Origin: Salvator merianae
Lineage: Eukaryota > Chordata > Lepidosauria > Squamata > Teiidae
Assembly (NCBI GenBank): GCA_003586115.2
Contig: QVOM02000103.1
Location: forward strand, 8,029,059-8,093,058
DNA: 64,000 bases
Direction of reading: 5' to 3'
Position 1 is the first letter of the stretch, and each line of letters starts with the position of its first letter. The notes under the pieces were generated by a model. The model was given only the letters and a program-made list of their open reading frames with translations, was not told the DNA's origin and ran no database searches. Positions 12,001 through 24,600 of the stretch are shown here, one piece after another. The position numbers and the translations under genes were made by a program.

Positions 12001-12392
12001 AAAGGAGTCACGTGACGGCCAGCGGTCTGGAAATGGCCTTTCTCCTCCCTATACGTAACGTTATACTGCTAAGCATTTCTACTCGGACTCAAGAGTTTCC
12101 GTTGGTCTTATTATAAAAACAACTGGAGGGCGTACACACATGTTACCGTAGCTGTATGCATGCGTAGTAGATAAAGCAAAAGTGTGGAGTTACTATCTTG
12201 CGCGAAATGGCCTATTTTCCTTACAGCTCGTTGTCAGCTGCTTCCGGTCACGTTTCCTTCCGCTTCCGGGGCTGCAGGAGGAGACAGGGGAGAGAGGGCG
12301 GAGCGCGGCTTCGGTCGCTGTTGCTTGCTGCTCAGTAACCAGCCGATGTGGTGGGAGCTGTCGCTGCCGCCATCACCGCCGCCGCGACCACC
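12001..12392 (+). promoter_or_regulatory. BOD1L1: BOD1L1 promoter region and 5' UTR
   Basis: The block just upstream of the start codon turns CpG-rich after about 12230, as in a TATA-less housekeeping promoter. Visible motifs are a fully palindromic E-box, GTCACGTGAC (12007-12016), of the type bound by USF/MITF-TFE factors, and two ETS-type sites on the minus strand, seen on + as CTTCCGG (12241-12247 and 12263-12269). No convincing TATA box was seen. The transcription start is not visible in sequence alone; the ETS pair suggests it is near 12250-12330. Confidence 0.6.
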
Positions 12393-12651
12393 ATGTCCAG
12401 CAGCGGCAGCACCGTCGCCGCCACAGCAACACCCACGGCAGCAGCCTCGCCACCCACACAGCCGCCGCCGCCTCCGCCCCCGCCGCCACCACCCCCGCCT
12501 CAGCCTCAGCCGCCGCCGCCGCTCCCCGGCACTTCCTCGGGTACCACCGCCGAGCCAGAGTTGGTATCTCTTATCCTCAACCGCCTCAAAAGCCAAGGAC
12601 TCTTCGACCAGTTCCGCCGGGACTGCTTGGCCGATGTGGACACCAAGGTAG
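12346..12651 (+). other. Overlapping upstream ORF in the BOD1L1 leader
   Basis: An ATG at 12346, in a different frame from the main start at 12393, opens a 101-codon frame that runs through the start codon and to the end of coding exon 1. Its context is weak (C at -3, T at +4), while the main start has A at -3. The peptide is rich in arginine and proline because it reads the CpG-rich exon out of frame, so it is more likely a leaky regulatory uORF than a functional protein. It matters only if transcription starts upstream of 12346. Confidence 0.4.
12393..12647 (+). CDS. BOD1L1: BOD1L1 coding exon 1
   Basis: Residues 1-85. An Ala/Thr/Ser stretch is followed by a proline tract that includes 13 consecutive prolines, then the start of the Shg1/BOD1 domain with the near-invariant LKSQGLFDQFRRDCLADVD. 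Ends in phase 0 before GTAGGG. The start ATG has A at -3. The proline tract is coded by a CpG-rich trinucleotide run and is probably length-variable. Confidence 0.96.
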
Positions 12652-15600
12652 GGGCGAAGGGTTGCCTGTGCTAGTGAAACTGCTTCCACTAACCAGGCTT
12701 CTAACTGTTTCTGAACAGCCACAGAGAAAAGCGGGGAAATATCCCAGTTGGGTGGCAGAAGGACCCCACGTCATGGCGAGGCTATCTGACAGGAGGGCTG
12801 CTGCACACACAAGCTTTGGGAGTCAGCTAGAAACGTCGAGTTTGGAGAGGGGGCTGGGATAGTAGGCGGTGCCTGGTAATAAAAAGAGACAGAAAACGTA
12901 CCTGAAAGCGTAACACGGTGCAAAATAGTCATAACTCTTCCTCATTTTGCTTCTATAGGCTGTGCTTTTATTCATAACAGGAGTAATATACAAGGAACAC
13001 TGAAATTTTGGAATTTCAGGTTTATCCTCAGGTCTGGTAGTCCTGTTTGCAGGTAAATGATACAGCTGGACTGCTAGTGACCATCAAAACATTGTGTTTC
13101 ATATTTGTCTTCCCACTGAGATAGGAACTGTGTGTCTGAGGTCCACAGTACAGATATTGGGCTTATACATATCAAAATGTTCTGTGCACATTTAGAACTA
13201 CAAGTTGAGGGTGGGTATTTTATCCTTTCCCTAATGAAAGACCCACCTTCCTACAGATTAAGAATGTTAGAATAAGATAGAATGAATCTCAGATGATGTA
13301 TTGTTATCTGAATGATAACTAGATTACAGTAATGTGCTTTATATGACAGAGGAACATTGTCTACATTGTTGAAAAAAATCAGACTAGCCAACAGTTTTTA
13401 AAACCTATTGAGTTTGTCATTTATTTATTAAGCCAATTTAAGCAGTAAATCTTCAAATAATTATGTGTAATGTTTAAGTGCTGAGGATGTTATATTGGAA
13501 AATTACATTAAAAATCTCTGGCTTTCCCTTTTAGCCTGCCTATCAGAACCTAAGGCAGCGTGTAGACAACTTTGTTTCCAACCATCTAGCAACTCATACA
13601 TGGAGTCCTCATCTAAACAAGAATCAGCTGAGAAACAATATTCGGCAACAGGTTCTGAAGTAAGTTGTAGTTTTATAACTTAATTATAGAGTAGTGCTGA
13701 GCATATCCTCTGTTTCAAGGGAGAAGACATCAGAGTACAGTTTCTTTACTCAGTATTTCTTTCCCACAGAAGGGCACTCACTTTGCTCCTAGGGCTGAAT
13801 TTGCTAGGTTTTCCTCTAGTAAATTTGGTCTCCTTGCAGGAGTATGGCCATCTTGAATGTTTTGAAAAGCTTTGAAAACAATGTTTTGCACACTCCTATG
13901 ACTTTCACAAAAAGTTTTGCATGAGGGATTAGTGACCACTTTTTATAAATTCCTTATGATGACTTGTAGATCTCTGAGCCTTGTAGAACCCTACAACATT
14001 ATCTACAATATATTAGTTTTTCTCTGTAACACTTAACGTCAGAAATTAGACATTGCTGTCTTTTCACTAATTTCACAAGTGTGTAGCTTACAAGATGTTG
14101 CTGAACTAAAACTATCATCGTCCTAATAAACCATAAGGGATATGGAGACTGTAGTTCCATAGCAGCCGGATCATCATGTGCTTATTACCACAGCTTTAGT
14201 AAACTTAATAGAGTTTTTGCATTAATAATAGGTATTTTTCAGTGCTTACTAAATCATCCTAAAACAGTTAGTGCACTATACCCCATCTCACTGAGAGCTA
14301 AAATTGGATAAAGCTTTAATACAGGCTTAGATTTTTGTAATTGTTTTAATTGACATCCTGAAGTAATGAGTGAATTCTCTGATTTGAACTTTTACATACC
14401 TAAGCTGTTACCATTTATAACATGGATTTACTGAAATTTCAAAGCCTGCAGACATATGGATGTGTGGGGGAATCAGTCAGTGAACAGGAATCTCAAAATT
14501 GATGATGATAACTGAGCATGCTCAGTGGAATGCTTCTCAGTGTTTGGGGAGAACCAGCTGAAGACATGGTGATTTTTTTTGCAAGTAACATTTGGGTTTT
14601 ATACTTAAAAAAAAAAAATTAGAGACATGCATAAGTTTTCATAAGTTCACAAAAGGATCCTAACTATGTATTTTTAAAATTAACGTTAGCATGATTTTCT
14701 CATGCTTCTGCATGATAAGCCAGTTTGCAGTACAATTTGGCCAGTGAAATCTTAATTTTCATCATGTCAAGCTTGCAAGATGATTTTGAAAGAGCTATTT
14801 AAAAACTTTATTTTTATTTATTTCTAAATAATATGCATCTAAATCTCACAAATGTGTTTTGCTTTGTGCTAGCAGTTCATTTCAATATAAAAAAGAGTAT
14901 CTTCATCAGTCTGAAGAAAAACTGAGTATGTTTGTATAAAATAATTTGTCGTTGTATGCTGAACAGCTGTTTTCCCCACCTGAATAGGTATCATTGATGG
15001 CCAGGATCTCTCCATTAAAAATGTAATTAAGTTTGTATTTTTTAAGTATTTGAATGCTTTACAAGATTGCTGTGTTTTTTAATGAATGTGGGTTTTAACT
15101 ATATACCAGGAAAACCCAATTTTAAATTTTGCCTTTACACAGAGAGATTGGGTTAGCTTCTCCACCACTATCATATTAATATGCAGGTGGCAGTCTGGAT
15201 CTACCATATCATGATACAGTTAAAAATAATTTAGATGAAAGTTGCACAGTTTGAATTCTGTAGTCTTCATTATCTTGTTCATGATGTTGTTTAGATAAAT
15301 GAAACAATGTGATATGTCACGTGCACTGTTTATGTTGTCCTTTTTCCCCAGATCTGGTATGCTAGAATCTGGAATTGACCGGATAATTTCTCAAGTTGTG
15401 GATCCAAAGATCAATCATATATTTAGACCACAGGTAGAGAAGGCTGTCCATGAATTTTTAGCCACATTAAATCATAAAGAGGAGACCAGTCCTATTCCAG
15501 CACCACCTGAGGAAAAAACAGATGCTTCTGTTTTGATGCAAGGTATTTCATTCCATTCCTTTTGGCAAAACTCTGAAGATTTTATGTAGGGCTTCTTGAA

Positions 15601-18600
15601 GGCTGTGAATGTAAACAGCAAGAAGTATATTAAGAAATAGAACTTGAACTTTTGCCTTCTTGAGCTCACACTTTGTTTAAATTAAACCAGCTTCTAGGTA
15701 GGTATGCATAATGGAAATTGAAACAAGACAAGGAAGAGTTGTTGGTTGTTACTTAGTGTTCCACATATGTGAGGATGGTCCTGAATACAGCTGTACGTCA
15801 GGATGCAGATACTTAGCTGTGGTCAGAAGTGCTTCCTCGGTTAAATTTAGTACTGTACTGCATTCCTTGTTAAAGAGAGGTTACCTGTGCTCCAGGGATT
15901 GCTTGTTTCTTTCACAGGCTTCATCTGGGAAGAAAAAGCAGGCAGGTAAATTACTGCTGTGCATAAATTGTAAAACTTGTTCACTGAGTGTTTGTAAACT
16001 TTGGAGTGGTAGAGAGCCCTTCTGTTAACAGATTTTTTTCATTGTCAGTTGAACAGAGAAGTCATGCTTTAAGCCATAACGTTTGTAACCTCAAATAATG
16101 TACAAATGAAAGGTTTCTGCCCTGAATCTTATACTAAGATGTAATGAAATGCAAAGGTTTAGCCACAAGGCTTTTAAGCACATCTTGTTAGTGTTGCACT
16201 GCATATCAAGGAGGTTATCCCTTTAGCATATGACTTGCTACAGTCATTTCAACATAACTGTGGTATGATGAAACTTCAACATCAAGGTCTCCTTGAGTGC
16301 AAACTAGCAAGTGTGCTTGATGTTTGCTAGCCCAAAGTGCAAACAGGCCCCTTGTGACTAGGACAGTAATTTCGTGTTTGCATCATGTGACATGCCTACA
16401 GTACAACATGCCTGTATTTCTGACTAAGAGGCTGAGGAGGCAAGTGGTATATACAAAAATTGTCTTGTGTTGCTAGAAGATGGACTCTATCTCTTGTCGT
16501 CTGCATATGGGCTTAATCCACAGATAGTATATGGAGTTCCTAACTGGAATTTGCATCAAGTGCACAAAGCACTCATAGCTATCCTGAAGGAACCACAGCT
16601 CAGAGGAACAATGGGAGATTTACATTTGAAGTACTTGCAGGTTTGATCCCTAAAATGGGTTGAGAAGGCTAAGAGAGACTCCTTTCTGAAGCATTGGAGA
16701 GTTGCTGCTGACTGCAGGAGCTCAGAGTTTCAGAATTATTTATCTTACTGCATTTTTTTTCTTTCTACTAAAATAACATTGCAGCCCCGTCAATCATACT
16801 GGTTTCTTGTAAATCCTAAGAAGTTGGTTTTTCCACCTTTTCTTCTAGCATCCTGAGAAGAATTGTCACACAAGCTAAATCTGCAGATGATATTTTGTTC
16901 CTGTTTAGCTATGACAAAAATATGATACTTTGTCCATTTCTCTTTTGGAAGTACAGTATCTTACGCTAAAGGGTTTTTTTACACGAGTACTTGAAGTCAG
17001 GCTAAAAAAAGGGTTTAAATAAAACTGTCTTCAGGCAGTGTGGTCTCAGGCTTCAAATGGCAAACAGCACTCTAAGCAAGTTGCCGTCCCTATTAAAATA
17101 CATACTTATCAATCTCAACTTTATGGCACATGAAATATTATGAACAGTATTAATACATAATTTAATTTAATTTAACCTAACCTAACCTACCTCTTTATCT
17201 GCCTTTTAATGTACTTCTGTGGTAGGAAGTATAGGATGTCTGAATTACATCCTTTTTACTTCTGAGACTAAAGTTATATATCCCATCTTTGTGGGAGTTT
17301 CTTGAGGGATTAGGTTATATTTTGAACGATAGACTTATCTACTTTGCTGTTTTCATTGTGTAGTAACCTCTTTGTCGTTCTCTTGAAGATTTTTAGCCTG
17401 TGCTTGGAAATTAGCAATGATGGCTCATAGCTTTAAGCATGCGTATTTGCATGTCACTAGAAGGGGAGATCGCTGTCCGTGGAGTCTGCGTTTTGCCATA
17501 ACAGACAGCTACAAGACCCGCCCAGGGAAAGGTGTGGTTTCGTGGTCAGCAATCTCCCCTTCCAGCGATACGTGAACACCCGCACTTAAAGCGATGTGCC
17601 ATCACTGGAAATTATCAATGTCCCTGGCTAACTCTTGGCTCTATTTCTTGTATCATGGGAGGGATATCAAGAAAGAGTGATAATTATTCTTTTCCTTACC
17701 TTGGGTAGAATATGAAGCATTCAAAGTTTTTGAATTCAAGCAAGCTGATTGACTACCCAAAGCCCTAAATGCTGTACAGAACACTTTAATCTTGGTTTCT
17801 TATCTAATATGTTTCTGTTAAAGTTATTATTTGTTCATTAGTGTGCATGGTGTCTTACAAAACACCACAAGACACATTCCTGCCACAATTTGTTAGAATG
17901 GGGCAAAGTCAGAGAGAAGAGAGGAAAAGAATGTTAGGAACCGCACGTATAGAGACAGTATTTGCGCTAAGGATCAAGCCAAATCTTACTAGTAATGTAA
18001 TCTATTAGCTTCTGATAGCACAACATTAATTTGATTTTCTGATTTTCTTTGAAGAAGAAGGAAAGGGGTTTTTTTTCTGTTTATCAAATGCTAATAATTG
18101 TTAACTTCTTTTTCTTAAAGGGATATCTGTAGCCACTCCAAGTACAAGTGTGGCTAAGGATGCAATGTCAATTTTGGAAACAATAACTTCTTTGAACCAA
18201 GAAGCAAGTGCAGCCAGAGCATCTACTGAAGGGATAAATTCAAAAACTAATGACAGAGTTCTCAAAAAATTTACTCAGCAGAGCATAGATAGTGGTGTTG
18301 AGAAAGAACATAATGTAGAAGATCTGTTAGGTGGTGAGAAACCTTGTATTTTTACAGAAGAAAGTTCTGAACCTGTATCAAATTCAGAAGATGTAAATAA
18401 TTTATTTTCTTTAAATGAAGAAGGAAAACTTCTGTCAAAAGAAACTCACAATTTGGTGAACCTGAGCAAGGAAATTATGCAAGAAGGTGATGAACAGAGA
18501 AACAAACTGAATGACAAAGGTGAAAAAAAACCAGAAAGCTTTGAGAAAGAAAGGAAAAAAGAGAAAAAAGAAAAATCGGACAAAAAGTTGGATTACTTGA

Positions 18601-21600
18601 GAAAGAGTTTGGATGATATAAAATTAAGAGAAGAAAAGCTGGTGAGAGACAAAGAAACAGAATCAGTAAAGCATTCACCTCTGGAAAAGAATAGTAGCAA
18701 GCAGAAAGCAAATGAATATACAAGAGAAGGTAAAACTGCTATGATATGGGAAAGCAATGGGATTGAGAGAAAAATATTATTTTTCTTTGGAGAGCTCTAT
18801 TCTATACTAAATAAATGCTAATGATCACTTTCTGGTAGATATGTGTTCTTGAGGTACTACATTTTTATTTTAATGAACAAAAAGGTTGGTCATAGAACAA
18901 GTACTAAGAAAAATCAGAACCTACAATAGTGTAGTGTGGTGGTGATGGGTAAACATTTTCTTTTTACTCATAATTTTAGACTATGTTTTAACAAATCTTA
19001 TCTTTCTCTCAGAACTAGCTTTGGAAGATTCTGATATGGACATACTTAGTGATATCACTGTTAGCTCTGTGCATACCAGTGATCTTTCTTCCTTTGAAGA
19101 AGAAAGCGAAGAAGAAGTTGCACTTTCTGACAGCACAGAAGAAGGAGAAATCGTTTCTGATGGTAAAGTAGCTTTAGCATTCCTATGTACCATGTTTTCT
19201 TGCCTGTCCTGGCAAAGCAAAATATCACAACATTTTCCTTAAAGAAAAGAAAGGAAGACATGTTTACATCACAAGAGAATCGTTATGTATTTAATAGGTT
19301 CATTGTAGATGCACAGTCTAACCTATATAAAGGATATATGCATAAATTACCGTTGATCCCCTTTACTTAAATTCATCATTTCAGCAAAATGGTTCCTGAA
19401 GAAGTTTCAGATTAACCTAGATGAACACATAAGTACAATTTGGGAGCCTAACAATAGAATTCTACAAACAATACTTTGGCAGCAACCATTCCAACATTGA
19501 GAAATTTTGTGCACAAGACACCACAATTTTTGCGGTCTTGTACTTGACAGATAAGCTGTTGGAGGCCTCCACCAAACCATAAGCTTCGCTTGTGCAGTTC
19601 ACATAGAGGAGCTTTGCTGAAGAACCTTTCAACAGCTCACCAGCCAGTAACAGTCAGTTTTCCTCCTCTGCTTGGCAGTGAAACCATACAGGGAGCTCTG
19701 CAGCGGACTTCAGTCTAAAATACTTATAAGTATTAGTATTAGGCAACTCGCCAGCGTTTCCAAGTTTGTGACTGGTTTCTTTTTGGTCATTTTGCTTCCA
19801 TCCTTATTCAGAGTGGCAGCCCCTTTACTTTTACTTTTAGCTGTTTCAGTGCTGCTTAGATATTAAATAACAGGTCATAATTTATGTGCTTTTTCTCTAC
19901 TGGTCTGAAGTGCTAGGCTTTCCTTTATTCATTTATCACACAACATTTCTTGATTGAGGGCAGCTTTGTATACTCCAAGATAGCACAGTCTAGCTGGTGG
20001 TCCAGGGAATACCTTAGACCATTCTTCTCCTTTTCTCCAGCTCAGTGCAGGAATCCAGATTTAAGTCCTCAGATAGTGCTTTAGCAATTAATTCCCTAAA
20101 CAAGTGGGCAGGGAGCTACAAGCAAGAAGCAGAAAAAAACGTAGGGGATTGAGAAGGAGAAGGGAAAGAACATGATGAGTGAGTCATGAGTGTACAAGTG
20201 AAAGAAAATTAGAGAGTGAGGATTGAGATGACAAACATGGTGATGAAGCCATAAGTGGACAAGAGATGAAGGGATGGAGAGAGGAGTGTGTGTTACAGAA
20301 GTAATAAGGATGTGATAGATGAACATAATGCTCATTTATCCTACTGAAGGCTTAAGAAGTTCTTGTTTTATTTTCGTTAATTTTGTTCACTCATTTGAGG
20401 ACTCCCAATGAAATCAGTAGTATGTCTGCTTAGGAAAATCCATTATGCTCAGTGATGTTTACTTCCAGGAAAGTGATAGTTGAAAAAGAATTCTGAAAAA
20501 AACCCTGGTTTTTGGAGTCAGTTGGGAAATTCCTGCAGCTCAGCGAAGAAATAGTCAAGCTGTTCCTATCTAAGAAATCTTCATCAAGCCTTGTATTCAG
20601 ATATTTTAAAGTATACATTTTCCACTTCTACAGACTGCCTAAGTCTTAAAACAAACGTTAACTGATTCATAGCTTCACTAAATTTTAGGTATGTACACTA
20701 GTTTGGAACCAAACCATCCAAACCATCATGGTTTGAAGCAATCTGATCATTCAAAGTCCTTGGTGTGATCTTTCCTGACATCACACCAAGGTGCTTCTTC
20801 TTTGGTTTAGCAGTTTAGCTGTCACCAGACCAGTCACATTCATAGAGAGCACTTCAAATATGTTTTCAAGCACTGTCAACAGTCAGATTGTTACCAACTG
20901 AGGTGTTTCTGGAGGAATCAGTTCAGAACCAGTGCACACCAGTTCAGCATGGAAGTCGCCAAAGTCTTATTTTCCCCTTATTGACACGTCTACCAGTTGG
21001 TCAGACAATTATTATGTTCCCCTTCTTGTTTCAGAGAGGAATACTAGCATCACTTACATTGTTGCTAGGTTGTATGTGGCTGCTAAAAAAATCCATAGAC
21101 GTTGAATAAGGACAACTCAATAATAAGAACAACTAAATAAGAACCATTCATGATGTGTTTTTAGTTACATTTTTAGTTCCTGTTCCTTTTTAATCTTTTT
21201 TTATATACTTTTTGATTGGTGTTTTGTTCAGATCTTTAATTGAATAAACTTTGATTCAGCAGATGCAACTGGATAGCAAGTAGTTGTGTGTATGTGTGTA
21301 AGCTTTCTCTCTCAAGTCTGCTGTATCTTCAAATTCTTCAGTGTTTCACCCCTCTCTCCTTTGACCCCCAAAGCCTTCAATACTTCCATCTTGCTCCCTC
21401 TTCTCTTCCAACCCTGTAGTCGCCAAACTGCCATGCTTCACCTTTTCAAATCTCTGTATGATTTTCTTTCTTACCAAGAACCTTCAGATATGCTCAGTAA
21501 GTGGTCCACGTATGGACCGTATGCGAGAAGCAGGGTTTTTTTTGCTTCCAGCTACCACATTCAGTGTGTTTAAAGCTGTCTCCTTGTCAGTATATCTTTT

Positions 21601-24600
21601 TCAATGTAGGGTGAGGATGCATAAAGGACTGCAGTAAATTAGAAAAACTATATTGTCTGCATGGGTCTGTTTGTCCTTTGGATTCCAGTTTAACCTTTTT
21701 TCTAAACTAATCTTGACTGCTTCATTTCTTTAGATGAGGAAAAGGAAGATGGTCAAATTAAAGCAAAGCCAGAAGATGATGGGATTAATGAAAGAAAACC
21801 AAAATCTGGACGACATGCTTATGTTCATAAGCCTTATCTCTATTCTAAGTATTATAGTGATTCTGATGATGAACGAACTGTGGAGCAGCGCCGCCAGTCT
21901 GTTGTAAGTTTGATCAAAATGAAATCGTTTATTTTACTCTAGTTCTTAAGATGTCAGTGACTACTGGAGGAGGTGTTTGGGTTTTCACTGATGCTGTTGA
22001 ATAGCCTCCCCAGTAAAAGTTATCTACTGCTTCTGTTTCAAATTGAAGTTCATGTTTCTATTTAATAGACTTGAAATAGTTTGTTATTGAATTAGTTAGC
22101 AAAGTCCTTTAAGCGCTTGGTTGAAGGTTTAGTTATCTTCAAGAATATGACTTGGTTCTTAAAACTTGTCTTATCCTAGAGACAAACAGCGATGGCAAAA
22201 GGTTTATAGACTACTTCTGGAACTTACATGGGGTTAGATAGCATTTATCAATAGCTTCTTTTCAGGAGTGGTCAGGTTCTCAGTTCAGAACAAAATTGAG
22301 GTAGAGTAGAAGGGAGACACACAATCCCTGAGAAAAAGATCTAACTCCAGCTAGCTGAGGGGCAAAAGAAACTGAGCTGAAATCACTGAAGGGCAGTAGA
22401 AAACCTATTGAGTAGGAAAATTGAGTGATTTTAAGTCTAAATGTGTTGTTTTAGGACTAGGAACTGGAGGGCTTAGGTCACCCATGTGGTATAACTTGAG
22501 CTAAATACCTGTTATACACCTGATTGCAGCAGCTGAACAGAGTGTAAATGGAGCTTCTCTGAACAATGCCACTATTATTGCGTGCCTTTTATGGGGTTTT
22601 TTTTGTTTGTTTTAATTGTTGTAAACCACCCTGAGACCTTGAGGTATAGGGCAGGATAAAAATGCAAATAAATAAATAAATAAATAAATAAATATTATCT
22701 CTATTGGGACCCTTAGAAGTAGACTGGTGTTACTATGAGTACAACACCTGAATCTTCAGCATAGTTTTTCTTATTTAATTCTGTGATTTATATTTTATGT
22801 CATTATTTTAAGTACATTTTTAGTATTACAGAATGCATATTTTATATTTAAATACTTCATAACCTAATTTGGGTATAAAAATAATAAATAATCTTAGTAA
22901 AGACTGTTTAAGTGTATATGTTTGAAGAATTCTTCTTTAAAGAAATCTCTGATTTTCATCTTGTGTAGTTTATCCCTCGTTTAAGATTTAACCACCAGCT
23001 AGACACTAGTCTAGAACCTAGAAATCCCTGGTTTCAAATACTACCCAGCCATGGAACCTCATACTGCTGGCTCTCAGCCTAACATATTGGGGAGCGGATG
23101 AATTAAGGGAAGAGATGAGAATAATTGCAGTGGCTTGAGTTCTTCAGGAGAATGGCAGAATACAAATGCTCAGAGCCATTGGAAAGTAATAATGTGAATT
23201 TAATTTTTCATATTGTTACACTCTGAAGAGAGGGGAACCCATTGACTGATCTAAAGATTAGTAAACCACATCATACATCATTGTTTTTTTTAGTGGCCAG
23301 GCGAAGACCTTATTTATTTGTGGTTTGAGTTGCCCAAATATTAATTGTTGTGGGTTGACTTTATAAATACTGTGACATTCCTAATCATAGTTTGAATCTG
23401 CTTGTACTTTTCTAAATAGCACCTGGTCTTTACACATCCAGAGTTAATTTTTTTTTTTTCATCTAAGAGCTTAACATACAGAACTGCTTATCTTTTCACA
23501 TAAACATCAATTTATGGAGATGCTGATAGATGAAGAACTAATTGTAAACACAATAATGGCTATTTTGATAGCTGAGTGCCATTTTATCCGCGCTGAAACG
23601 CTTGTCTGTGTGGAATCTGTATTCTATAACTGATGTTATGGCCTTCTATGTACCTTTACCTGAAAGTAGTTATGTATCGTATCTAGGTGACGCAAAGTAT
23701 AAGACACTGCATGCCCGTTGCTATGCTTTCATGCTACTGCTCTCTGTAATAATGAGTGAGAAATCGTTGGTGGTTTAGAAGTTATTATACTATGGTTTCC
23801 GTCATCTCCTACCACTCATTCTGTGATCAAGAGTGATGGAGTTGTCGACAAATGATTAGAGGACCATAGTCTTTCCACTTGAGAAATAAAGAGACACCAA
23901 GCCTATCTTGTTTGAGTCCAGTGCTTTTCATATCCCTTCCTGAAAGGGTGACAAGTACTGTAATGTAAGCAGGCATGTGGCCATAAGGGCCAGGAGTAGT
24001 CTCCTGCTAACCTTGCCATTAGTCATCCGCAGTTAACAATCCATGAGCTGAAATGTTTATACATGTGCTAACCTCTGGACTGAAGTAACTGACATTTCAA
24101 AAGATGCCAGTTTCTTCTGTATCTTGACAAAAATATATCAAGTATGGTAACTGTTTCTATGTGCGAAACACATAAACAACAAAAAAAACTATAATTTCTC
24201 AATTCATAAAGTAGTCCGCAGGTCGCATGAACATCATACATCAAGAGGAATTAAATTATGCTGTTAGGTAGAAACGTTTGTTCAGTTAGAGCTGTAAGTA
24301 TAGCAGCATTTGTAATGGAACTGAGAACTTGAGTGCCAGACTTTCCAGGATCAAGATAGATGCATGCCGGGCCAAACCTCCCCTGCACATCCTTCATATT
24401 TAGATCTTAATTTTATGGACATCATGCGTTGTTTTCAGTAACAAAACTGTTATGGCCAGCACATCAAGAAGCCTAATGATTCCATTTTCTTAAACTTTAG
24501 GCTAGAGAAAAAGAAGAGAGGCTCTTAAGAAGACGGCTCAACAGAGAGAAACTTGAAGAAAAACGGAAACAGAAGGCTGCTGAGAAGTCAAAAACTTCAA

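Noticed and set aside
12184..12862. Several other long open frames around exon 1 on both strands
   Set aside because: They are shadows of the CpG-rich first exon, with Arg/Pro/Ala-rich compositions. The true frame is fixed by the Shg1 domain.
17160..17195. CCTAA-like tandem run resembling telomeric repeat
   Set aside because: Only about three degenerate five-base units preceded by TTTAA units; vertebrate telomere repeats are six bases long.
20096..20335. 79-codon minus-strand frame, leucine/serine/histidine-rich
   Set aside because: Complement of a purine-rich run in intron 5; low-complexity.
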